NCBI GenBank assembly: GCA_032250805.1 | Contig: JAVVEM010000054.1 | Coordinates: forward strand, 1 to 13,639 | Source: B18-G4 sp032250805 | GTDB lineage: Bacteria > Bacteroidota > Bacteroidia > Bacteroidales > B18-G4 | Length of the DNA: 13,639 bases | Direction: 5' to 3' | Part shown: positions 1-7,366 of the stretch, one piece after another | How positions within the stretch are numbered: position 1 is the stretch's first letter | Layout: each line of letters starts with the position of its first letter | The notes under the pieces: generated by a model | Databases searched by the model: none | What the model saw: only the letters and a program-made list of their open reading frames with translations | Told to the model about the DNA's origin: nothing | Program-made: the position numbers and the translations under genes

Positions 1-393
1 GGAACTGATGTATACATGAATTCAGCGCTTGCCAACGGTGACGTTGTTAGCTGCGAAGTAACATCGTCGATTGAATGTACTGTCGGGAATCCGGTAATGT
101 CAAACGAAGTTATGATGGTTGTGAACGATATCCTTCCGGTTGGTCTGAGCATTGAAACTGAAGCCGGCTACATCTGCGACGGTGATGAAGTTACCTTTAC
201 CGCAATCCCCGAAAACGGTGGCGATGCTCCCGTTTACCAGTGGATGATCAACGGCAACCCGGTGGGTGATAATTCAACCGAATTCACTACTACGGCACTT
301 GCCCAGGGTGATGTGGTTAGCTGCGAGCTCACCTCAAATGAAACGTGTATCTCAGGTAACCCGGCCATGTCGAATGCCATGGAAATGGAGGTA
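1..393 (+). repeat. Tandem Ig-like coding repeat, 270-bp period
   Basis: The segment starting at base 28 ('cttgccaacggtgacgttgt') recurs at base 298 as 'cttgcccagggtgatgtggt', exactly 270 bases (90 codons) later. Both encode AL(A/N)xGDVVSCE. The second unit is complete within about 124-393; the first is cut by the window edge. The similarity is visible in DNA as well as protein, which suggests a fairly recent duplication or gene conversion within the protein. More units probably lie upstream. Confidence 0.7.
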
Positions 394-957
394 AATCCTT
401 ATCCTGCCGCACTTGAAATGCCCACCGGACCCAACGATATAGATGTTTATGAAACAGCCTCAAGCAGTTATTCTACATCTGCAGATCCCAATGCAACCGC
501 CTACAACTGGACGGTAAACCCTGAAGATGCATTTACAGAACTCAATGCCGATATGAATAACCTGACCATTACCTGGTCAGAAGATTTTACCGGTGAGGCA
601 GCCATTAGCGTTTTCGCGACCAACGATTGTGGCGACGGCCCGATATCAGATAACTTTGATGTATCGGTAATGAACACCTTCAGCATCATCGAAAATGACC
701 TGAATATCGGGGTATCTGTATTCCCGAACCCCAATAACGGTTCATTCACCATTAAGCTTTCATCAGAGCATGGCCAGGTCATCAAAATGCAGATCAGAAG
801 CATTCTCGGAGAAGTGATCTTCAGCGAAGAAGAACTGAAAGTTGATGGCGAATATGTGAAAGAATCAGACCTCAGCAATTATGCCGAAGGCATTTATTTC
901 CTCTTACTTGAAAACAACAACAAGGTGCTCACTGAGAAAATTGTTGTTCAGAAATAA
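1..957 (+). CDS. T9SS-sorted Ig/PKD-like repeat surface protein (5' truncated by window edge)
   Basis: The reading frame is open from base 1, so the gene begins upstream; 318 residues are visible, ending at TAA. Seen: two copies of an Ig-like module about 90 residues apart, each with 'GDVVSCE' followed by a Cys-containing 'GNPxMSN' segment. A PKD-like module lies at about residues 138-227 ('YNWTVNPEDA', then 'NDCGDGPIS'). Residues 240-318 form a type A T9SS sorting domain starting 'VFPNPNNGSF' and ending 'KIVVQK'. In this family such proteins are exported by Sec, cross the outer membrane through T9SS and have the tail removed or replaced by a lipid/sugar anchor. The likely role is a cell-surface or secreted adhesin or scaffold; any catalytic domain would lie upstream and cannot be seen. 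It is probably co-transcribed with the next gene, only 13 bases downstream. Confidence 0.85.
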   Translation, partial: GTDVYMNSALANGDVVSCEVTSSIECTVGNPVMSNEVMMVVNDILPVGLSIETEAGYICDGDEVTFTAIPENGGDAPVYQWMINGNPVGDNSTEFTTTALAQGDVVSCELTSNETCISGNPAMSNAMEMEVNPYPAALEMPTGPNDIDVYETASSSYSTSADPNATAYNWTVNPEDAFTELNADMNNLTITWSEDFTGEAAISVFATNDCGDGPISDNFDVSVMNTFSIIENDLNIGVSVFPNPNNGSFTIKLSSEHGQVIKMQIRSILGEVIFSEEELKVDGEYVKESDLSNYAEGIYFLLLENNNKVLTEKIVVQK

Positions 958-970
958 GTATTAACCTAAT

Positions 971-2446
971 ATGATCATTATGAAAAAATTTCTATTTGTA
1001 GTATCGCTTGTTTTTGTGACCTCTATTGTATTCGGACAACAGGTCGACCGCAACAAAGTCCTGGTAGAGATCGGCACCGGAACCTGGTGCACCTATTGCC
1101 CCGGGGCAGCCATGGGTGCCGACGACCTCATTGCCAACGGGCATCCCGTAGCCATCATCGAAAACCATAATGGCGACCCATTTGCCAACCAGTATTCGAA
1201 TGCCCGTAACAGTTATTATGGGATTACAGGATACCCTACTGCTTTCTTTGACGGAGGCAACAGTGTAGTTGGCGGAAGCCACTCATCGTCGATGTATTCA
1301 TCCTATGCACCAATTGTAACCGCAAGAGCTGCAGTGCCATCAGATTTTATTCTTAAACTCTATGGTACCAATGCAGGCGCTGCCTACGACATGGTTGTAA
1401 AAATTTATAAAGTTGGATCATATAGCGGCCCCGATCCGGTTTATCATCTCGCTGTTACTGAATCTGATATTCAGTATGCATGGCAGGGACAAAGTGAGCT
1501 GAATTTTGTGAATCGCCAGATGATCCCCGATCAATTCGGAACAACCGTAAGCTTCGCCGACAGCGATACCGTTACCCTTAACCTCAGTTTTAATATGGGC
1601 GGATGGGTATTGGCACACGTTGAATTTGTCGGGTTCCTGCAAAGGAACGATACCAAGGAAGTTCTGCAAGCCATGAAGGTTCCTGCATCTTTCCTTCCTC
1701 CACCACCAATGCCGCCGGTAACGGAGTTCGAAGCCAGTGCAACCAGCACCTGTGAAGGTTATGAAGTACAGTTCACCGACCTCTCGACCAACAATCCCAC
1801 CGCATGGGCATGGGCATTCCCGGGAGGTACTCCGGAAACATCAAATGACGAAAATCCGGTTGTAATTTACGAAACCGAAGGCGTTTACGATGTTACCCTG
1901 GTAGCCACCAATGCAGCAGGCAGCAACGAAATGCTGAAGGAAGACTATATGGATATTTCATTCACTCCCGAACAACCTGCAATTACCGAAGAGGATTTCG
2001 TACTGGTGTCGAGTGCAACCGAAGGAAATCAATGGTACCTCGATGAAGAGGTTATTGACGGAGCCACAGGCCAGACCTATGAGCCCATCCAGAACGGCAC
2101 ATACACCCTTACCGTTACCCAGGGCAACTGTACTTCGGATTTCTCGGCCGAGCATACGGTCATGTGGGTAGGCATTGCTGAACAATTTTCCAACAAGCTG
2201 GTTAAAGCATATCCTACTCCCAACCAGGGAAAATTTACTCTTGAGATCAACACACCAACAGCAGATGTTTACAGCATGAGGATTTACGATGCAAGTAATT
2301 CAGCTGTATATCAGGAAGACAATATTCAGGTAAATGCTTCGGTCAAAAAACAGATCGACCTTGGCAGTCTGCCCAACGGGATCTATTTTATGATCCTGCA
2401 GGGAAGCAATGGACAATATTTCCAAAAGATCGTGATCAGGAAATAA
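971..2446 (+). CDS. Secreted Omp28-like thioredoxin-fold protein with PKD/Ig modules and T9SS tail
   Basis: 491 residues. A signal peptide (KKFLFVVSLVFVTSIVFGQQ) leads into 'VEIGTGTWCTYCPGAA', a thioredoxin-like redox motif with C40 and C43, as in the Omp28-related family (E-x-x-T-G-x-W-C-x-x-C). A classical PKD module follows at about 253-330 ('WAWAFPGGTPETS', 'YDVTLVATNAAGS'), then an Ig-like stretch at about 335-400, then a type A T9SS domain at 412-491 ('AYPTPNQGKF' to 'KIVIRK'). It is probably a surface or secreted protein; disulfide exchange or simply a structural thioredoxin fold are both possible, and the substrate is unknown. The start could be the second ATG at 980 (MKKFLF...), which leaves a more typical signal peptide; 971 is kept because TTAACCT precedes it, much as TTTAACCTT precedes the gene at 7367. 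It follows the upstream gene by 13 bases and ends at a strong terminator. Confidence 0.85.
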   Translation: MIIMKKFLFVVSLVFVTSIVFGQQVDRNKVLVEIGTGTWCTYCPGAAMGADDLIANGHPVAIIENHNGDPFANQYSNARNSYYGITGYPTAFFDGGNSVVGGSHSSSMYSSYAPIVTARAAVPSDFILKLYGTNAGAAYDMVVKIYKVGSYSGPDPVYHLAVTESDIQYAWQGQSELNFVNRQMIPDQFGTTVSFADSDTVTLNLSFNMGGWVLAHVEFVGFLQRNDTKEVLQAMKVPASFLPPPPMPPVTEFEASATSTCEGYEVQFTDLSTNNPTAWAWAFPGGTPETSNDENPVVIYETEGVYDVTLVATNAAGSNEMLKEDYMDISFTPEQPAITEEDFVLVSSATEGNQWYLDEEVIDGATGQTYEPIQNGTYTLTVTQGNCTSDFSAEHTVMWVGIAEQFSNKLVKAYPTPNQGKFTLEINTPTADVYSMRIYDASNSAVYQEDNIQVNASVKKQIDLGSLPNGIYFMILQGSNGQYFQKIVIRK

Positions 2447-2467
2447 TTCCTTTGTAACAATTATAAT

Positions 2468-2508
2468 AAAGAGGCTGGCCCGATGCTAAGAGAGTCAGCC
2501 TTTTTTTT
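2468..2508 (+). terminator. Rho-independent terminator after the Omp28-like gene
   Basis: AGGCTGGC (2472-2479) pairs with GTCAGCCT (2494-2501), an 8-bp stem with one G-T pair and a 14-base loop, followed by eight T (2501-2508). The A-rich 5' flank can extend pairing into the T tract. It closes the transcription unit of the two upstream genes. Confidence 0.85.
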
Positions 2509-2519
2509 ATTTTTACTAC

Positions 2520-2527
2520 TACCTTTG
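2520..2527 (+). promoter_or_regulatory. Bacteroidota -7 promoter element TACCTTTG
   Basis: TACCTTTG is an exact match to the TAnnTTTG -7 consensus recognised by the Bacteroidota primary sigma factor. It lies 12 bases past the T tract of the preceding terminator and about 55 bases before the ATG at 2583. No clear TTG -33 element is seen at the expected distance; that region is the T tract itself. Confidence 0.6.
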
Positions 2528-2582
2528 CATAGACAACCTTTATCTCCCTTTGGCTGTCTTTAATAACAGATGAAGACCTGAT

Positions 2583-3698
2583 ATGCAAGCAGCGAATGCA
2601 AATAATATGCTCCGTTTTTGTTTAGCGGTCAGTATCTTTCTGATGATCCCATTGCTGTTCTTCAGCCAGGGGCATAGTCAGCAGGCAGGTGGTTTTAGTG
2701 TTACGGCAACGGCTGATCCGGGCGAAATATGTTCAGGCGAAAGCGTGCAACTGGATGTTGAGGTGGAAGGAGGCCTGGGAAGCTACGCCTATATCTGGAA
2801 TTCCATCCCTCCGGGCTTTTATACTACCCTGAAAAACCCTGTGGTGAAACCACTCGTAAATACCTCGTATATTGTAAAAGCCAGCGACGGAAGCAATACA
2901 GGATATGATACCGTTGATGTAATGGTTTACGAGCACCCTGTTGTTTCTATAGGGGAAGATACGCTGATCTGCTCTGGGGAAGAAATAATCCTGGATCCCG
3001 GCACAGGATTCCCGACCTACCTTTGGCAGGACGGATCAGCAGAGCCAGTCTATACAACATCAAAACCAGGGCTTTACTGGGTTGAAGTAAGCAATGAATT
3101 TGGTTGCACCGGGCGCGATTCGCTTTTCCTTACGGTGCTGGAGCCCCCGGCAAAACCGGCAAAACCTGCCGGGCCGTCATATCTCGACCTCTACACCGGG
3201 ATTACTTCTTCATACACAACAACAGTGTATCCTGAAGGAATATCATATGAATGGTCGTTATTTCCCGCCACAGCTGGGCAAATCGACAGTGCACATCAGA
3301 GCGCATATATTACCTGGGACACAACATTCGCCGGACAGGCTTCCCTGAGCGTGAGAACCGAAAATATATGCGGCCACAGCCCCTGGTCCGACAGCTTGCG
3401 GATAAACATTGTAAATACTACCGGCATAAGTGAAAATGAAAAATTACCCGAAATTAATATCTATCCGAATCCGGGCAGGGGAATGATCAATATTGATGTC
3501 AGAACAGAAAAAGAAATGAACATCAGCATTTATATTCATGACATGAACGGCCGGGAAGTATACCATGCCGAAAATATGCTTACAAACGGGCAACATGTTT
3601 TCAGCCTGCGTCTGGATCAGCAGCCCGCAGGAATATATACCCTTAGTGTGAATAGCATATCGGGCAACATTAAGCGTAAACTTATACTGGCAGAATAA
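2583..3698 (+). CDS. Small secreted Ig-like repeat protein with T9SS tail
   Basis: 371 residues. The N-terminus carries a hydrophobic signal segment (LRFCLAVSIFLMIPLLFFS). Three beta-sandwich modules follow. The first, about 38-120, has 'GEICSGESVQLDVEVEGG' and 'YIWNSIPPGF'. The second, about 120-190, has 'LICSGEEIILDPGTGFPTYL' and a closing 'GCTGRDS'. The third is a PKD-like module at about 195-282 ('ISYEWSLFPATAG', 'ENICGHSPWSDS'). The T9SS type A domain runs from about 291 to 371 ('INIYPNPGRGMI' to 'KRKLILAE'). No enzyme motif is seen. Such modules are typical of Bacteroidota surface adhesins and matrix proteins; a role in adhesion or gliding is only an inference. ATG at 2607 (MLRFCLAV) is an equally good start and would give a shorter n-region. 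It lies between a terminator/promoter and the first C25 protease gene. Confidence 0.8.
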   Translation: MQAANANNMLRFCLAVSIFLMIPLLFFSQGHSQQAGGFSVTATADPGEICSGESVQLDVEVEGGLGSYAYIWNSIPPGFYTTLKNPVVKPLVNTSYIVKASDGSNTGYDTVDVMVYEHPVVSIGEDTLICSGEEIILDPGTGFPTYLWQDGSAEPVYTTSKPGLYWVEVSNEFGCTGRDSLFLTVLEPPAKPAKPAGPSYLDLYTGITSSYTTTVYPEGISYEWSLFPATAGQIDSAHQSAYITWDTTFAGQASLSVRTENICGHSPWSDSLRINIVNTTGISENEKLPEINIYPNPGRGMINIDVRTEKEMNISIYIHDMNGREVYHAENMLTNGQHVFSLRLDQQPAGIYTLSVNSISGNIKRKLILAE

Positions 3699-3699
3699 A

Positions 3700-3707
3700 T
3701 ATATTTG
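3700..3707 (+). promoter_or_regulatory. Candidate -7 element TATATTTG for the first C25 protease gene
   Basis: TATATTTG, an exact TAnnTTTG match, begins two bases after the stop of the upstream gene and about 50 bases before the chosen ATG at 3758. No convincing TTG is present about 19-23 bases upstream and no terminator separates the two genes, so read-through from the 2520 promoter is also plausible. Confidence 0.45.
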
Positions 3708-3757
3708 ATAACTTGCAGGCTCATTATGAGGCCTTAATATTATGTAAACAAAACCAG

Positions 3758-6700
3758 ATGAATAATAAATCGATCCTTTCAATACTGATCATACTAAGCG
3801 CTTTACTGACTTTCGGCGGAGAGATCACCAAAACCTATTATTTTTCGGATTATTCCGTAATACAAGCCGACCAATACCAGCTTATGCAATTTGAAAGCTG
3901 TCTCAACACCGGATATACAGGCGCACCATCAATGCCCTGGTTTGCCGTAAAATTGCTCCTGCCGCCAGGCGAAAAGGCTGTTTCATTTACGGTAAACGGA
4001 AGCAGGGAAGAACACATCCATGGCGTGTATAAGCTTTATCCGCAACAAGCATCACGCCCTTTATCGCAGGAAAGTTCAGAAAATTTCAGCTACGACAGGA
4101 ACGTCTACGCTTCAACGGACCCATATCCCGAAAAACCACATGGGATGATCAGTACCGAATATATGAATGGCCATGGCATTGCCATTTTAAATATCTGTCC
4201 GCTAAGATATATTCCCGCTACCGGGCAATTGTCGTTCTACAACGAAATAACGGTAAGCGTGAGAACAGAAGCTGCTGGTGAACCACAAAAAGCCATGGCC
4301 CTGCTGAACAACAATAATGGCTTATCTGCCAGGCTCAATCATTTTATCCAAAACCTTGAAATGATCGCCTCCTACCCGGCGAGGTCATCACGTACCGATG
4401 ATTATCAGCTTCTCATCATTACGCCACAGGCATTTGAAAATGAATTCGATAACCTTACAAACCTGTATCTGTATCGCGGCATCAAATCAGAAATAACCAC
4501 CATTGAAGAGATCGCCTCCACGATGACTGGTGTCGATCTGCAGGAAAAGATCAGAAACTACATTATACAGGAAGTACAAAATCATGGTGTTGGCTTTGTA
4601 TTGCTCGGAGGAGATGTTGAACACGTGCCCTACCGCGGATTTTATTGTTATGTACAATCAGGATCAGGTTATTCGGATGATGATATCCCTGCCGACCTGT
4701 ATTATTGTGCACTCGATGGGACATGGAATGATAACGGGAACAATTTGTGGGGAGAGATCGGCGAGGACGATCTGCTTCCGGATGTGGCCCTGGGTCGTTT
4801 TTCGTTCAGCAACCTTACCGAATTGAATGCCATGCTGAACAAAACAATTTCTTACCAGGATAATCCCATTACGGGCGAATTAACACATCCGCTTCTTGCA
4901 GGCGAACACCTGTGGGGCAACCCCGAAACCTGGGGTTCAGACTATTTACGATTGCTTGTAGGTTATCATGATGATAATGGATATACCACCATCGGCATTC
5001 CACCCGGCCAGAATATCGACTCGCTATATGAGCGCTATCAAAACTGGGGCGGCAGCGATATCATGGCAGCGATCAACCAGGGAAAATCATTTATCCATCA
5101 TTCGGGACATTCCAACGCCTCTACCGTTATGCATCTCTCCATCCCCGACATCACCAATGCAAACTTTTCGCAGGTAAACGGCATTACGCATAATTTTACC
5201 TATGTGTTCAGCCATGGATGCATTTGCGGGGCTTTTGATGAGTCAGACTGTATTATGGAGCACATGGTGAAGATTGAAAACTTTGCCGCGGCGGTAATCG
5301 GAAATTCGAGGTATGGCTGGTTCAATGAAGGGCAAACCGAAGGCCCTGCAGCCCACCTCAACCGCGAGATGGTGGATGCCCTGTATGAAGAGGAATTGGG
5401 CCGCATAGGTGCGGCTTTTGTCGAATGTAAAATTCAAACAGCGCCCTGGGTTAACGCACCCGGACAACATGAAGAAGGAGCTTTAAGGTGGAATTTCTAT
5501 GATATTAATATTCTGGGTGATCCTACCCTGCAAGTATGGACTGACGAACCCTTTACTCCAACGGCATTGTATACCTCTCCGCTTCAACTCGGAGATACAG
5601 TAGTTAATGTTTCGGTATATAATAACGGAGTACTTACTGAAGGAATGGTATGTGTTCTCATCAAGGATGGTGTGATCCATGGTTTAGATACGACAAATGC
5701 CTCGGGGCAGGCCAGCATCATCATCGATCCTCCCATTACCTCTACAGGCACGGCCGAACTGGTAATCAGCGGATACAATTGCCTTACCACTTCTTTTAAT
5801 GTCCTGATCACTACGGCAGCAGGCCCCTTCATCGTATACCAGGATCATATACTCAACGATACAGTTGGTGGAAATGCCAATGGTAAGGCTGACTTCGGCG
5901 AATCGATCCAGCTTACGGTGGCCCTGGCAAATGCCGGTGCAGCAGATGCTACCAATGTAGAAGCCATCCTCGGCACAAGCGACGACTATGTCGACATCAA
6001 CGACAACTTTGGGGATTACGGCACCATCGGCGCCGGAACAATTTCCGCACCTCTCAATGAGTTTGCATTCGTGGTAGATGATTCCATACCCGATCAGCAC
6101 ATTGTTGAGTTTAACCTGGATATCAGCGACGACAGCAAGCAAAGCTGGTCGGCCAGTTTTAATGTCACCCTTAATGCACCGGTACTGGAAGCAGGAACAA
6201 TGAGCATCGATGATGGTTCGACAGGCAATGGAAATAGTTTTCTTGACCCGGGCGAAACAGCCACGCTGAGTTTCGGTGTCCTGAATAATGGCCACAGCAC
6301 AGCACCCGAAACAGAAGCATTTCTGAGCACGGAGTCGCCATGGATCACTATAAATTCAAATACCGCAGTAGTTGGTGATCTCGAGCCGGGAGCAATAGCC
6401 TATGCCGGTTTCGGTATCAGTGTGCATGAAGACACACCGCTGGGAACGCTGGTCGAATTTACCTATACTGCCACATCAGGTGCCTATGCTGTGGTGGAAA
6501 ATTATTCAAGCACGGTGGGGCTCATGGTGGAGGACTGGGAAACGGGCGACTTTGAAAATTTCAACTGGCAATTTGCCGGAAACATGCCCTGGGTAATCGA
6601 CAACGCCAACCCCTATGAAGGCAGCTATTGCAGCAAATCAGGAGATATCAGCGATGGTCAGAAATCAGAACTTTACCTCACTATTGAGGTGCTGGCCGAT

Positions 6701-7228
6701 GGCGATCTCTCATTCTACAGGAAAGTATCGTCGGAAGCCGAATGGGATTTCCTCAGGTTCTATATCGACAATGATATGGCGGGCGAATGGTCGGGTGTCC
6801 TCGACTGGGAAATGGTGAGCTTTCCCGTTAGCCAGGGCATTCACACTTTTAGCTGGGTATACGAGAAAGATGCTTACCTGTCGGGGGGCGAAGATTGTGC
6901 ATGGGTGGATTATATTGTTTTTCCGCCCGTTGATGTTACTACCGGCATAAGTAAGCCGGAGCAGATAAAGGATATGGCTTTCAGGCTGTGGCCGAACCCT
7001 GCAACCGAACAGTTGAATATCAGTTTCGTGATACCTGAGAATGGCAGGGTAAATATCGTTCTTACCGACCTTATGGGGCATGAAGTATTGCAGATGTTCA
7101 ACAGCATCCATATGCCGGCGGGAAAACATCAGGTGCAGCAAAGTATTTCCGGACTTTCGCCAGGGATCTATTTCTGCCGTCTTATAAGCAGCACCGGATC
7201 GATCAGCAGAAAAATAGTGATACAATAA
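3758..7228 (+). CDS. Gingipain-family (peptidase C25) secreted cysteine protease with adhesin-like domain and T9SS tail
   Basis: 1156 residues. The frame is open back to a TTG at 3713, but ATG 3758 places a signal peptide (MNNKSILSILIILSALLTFG) at the N-terminus. In order: gingipain-type propeptide about 20-210; caspase-like C25 domain about 216-595; Ig-like domain about 600-685; two loop/beta domains opening with D701-N706-N708-D712-E715 and D819-N824-N826-D830-E833; MAM/cleaved-adhesin-like jelly roll about 925-1062; T9SS tail 1077-1156 ('LWPNPATEQL'). The probable catalytic dyad is H451 (HHSGHSN) and C488 (SHGCICGAF). D313 in 'ADLYY' aligns by eye with the S1-pocket Asp region of Arg-gingipains, hinting at basic P1 preference, which is inference. 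It likely acts extracellularly as a proteinase/adhesin. It is a paralogue of the next gene. Length resembles PorU, but the layout does not favour that. Confidence 0.88.
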   Translation: MNNKSILSILIILSALLTFGGEITKTYYFSDYSVIQADQYQLMQFESCLNTGYTGAPSMPWFAVKLLLPPGEKAVSFTVNGSREEHIHGVYKLYPQQASRPLSQESSENFSYDRNVYASTDPYPEKPHGMISTEYMNGHGIAILNICPLRYIPATGQLSFYNEITVSVRTEAAGEPQKAMALLNNNNGLSARLNHFIQNLEMIASYPARSSRTDDYQLLIITPQAFENEFDNLTNLYLYRGIKSEITTIEEIASTMTGVDLQEKIRNYIIQEVQNHGVGFVLLGGDVEHVPYRGFYCYVQSGSGYSDDDIPADLYYCALDGTWNDNGNNLWGEIGEDDLLPDVALGRFSFSNLTELNAMLNKTISYQDNPITGELTHPLLAGEHLWGNPETWGSDYLRLLVGYHDDNGYTTIGIPPGQNIDSLYERYQNWGGSDIMAAINQGKSFIHHSGHSNASTVMHLSIPDITNANFSQVNGITHNFTYVFSHGCICGAFDESDCIMEHMVKIENFAAAVIGNSRYGWFNEGQTEGPAAHLNREMVDALYEEELGRIGAAFVECKIQTAPWVNAPGQHEEGALRWNFYDINILGDPTLQVWTDEPFTPTALYTSPLQLGDTVVNVSVYNNGVLTEGMVCVLIKDGVIHGLDTTNASGQASIIIDPPITSTGTAELVISGYNCLTTSFNVLITTAAGPFIVYQDHILNDTVGGNANGKADFGESIQLTVALANAGAADATNVEAILGTSDDYVDINDNFGDYGTIGAGTISAPLNEFAFVVDDSIPDQHIVEFNLDISDDSKQSWSASFNVTLNAPVLEAGTMSIDDGSTGNGNSFLDPGETATLSFGVLNNGHSTAPETEAFLSTESPWITINSNTAVVGDLEPGAIAYAGFGISVHEDTPLGTLVEFTYTATSGAYAVVENYSSTVGLMVEDWETGDFENFNWQFAGNMPWVIDNANPYEGSYCSKSGDISDGQKSELYLTIEVLADGDLSFYRKVSSEAEWDFLRFYIDNDMAGEWSGVLDWEMVSFPVSQGIHTFSWVYEKDAYLSGGEDCAWVDYIVFPPVDVTTGISKPEQIKDMAFRLWPNPATEQLNISFVIPENGRVNIVLTDLMGHEVLQMFNSIHMPAGKHQVQQSISGLSPGIYFCRLISSTGSISRKIVIQ

Positions 7229-7261
7229 ACCGGAAACTGTTTATCGAAGCCTGGCAGGGTT

Positions 7262-7285
7262 TAATTTCCAAAGTTGCGGAAATTA
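7262..7285 (+). other. Inverted repeat in the gap between the two protease genes
   Basis: TAATTTCC (7262-7269) and GGAAATTA (7278-7285) form a perfect 8-bp inverted repeat with an 8-base loop. There is no T tract after it, so it is a weak terminator at best. It could be a regulator site upstream of the 7309 promoter element. Confidence 0.35.
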
Positions 7286-7308
7286 TGATGTGCATAAAAT
7301 TATTTATT

Positions 7309-7316
7309 TATATTTG
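7309..7316 (+). promoter_or_regulatory. Bacteroidota -7 promoter element TATATTTG
   Basis: An exact TAnnTTTG match in a very A/T-rich stretch, 50 bases before the ATG at 7367. No good TTG -33 box is seen at the standard spacing. The 138-base gap has no strong terminator, so transcription from the upstream protease gene may also contribute. Confidence 0.6.
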
Positions 7317-7366
7317 TTTTTTGCAAAACATGATTGTCGTAAAATATTTACCTAAAATTTAACCTT

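Noticed and set aside
3713..3757. TTG-initiated N-terminal extension of the first C25 protease
   Set aside because: It would add 15 residues in front of a complete signal peptide that begins at ATG 3758, and it crowds the candidate promoter at 3700-3707.
5684..6295. Minus-strand open frame of about 200 residues inside the first protease gene
   Set aside because: It is antisense to a well-supported gene, with Cys/Ile-rich composition typical of reverse-frame translation.
3758..7228. Possible PorU, the C25-type sortase of T9SS, because of the similar total length
   Set aside because: No porV-like gene is adjacent, and the domain order (two loop domains, jelly-roll adhesin, ordinary type A tail) fits a secreted gingipain-like protease better.
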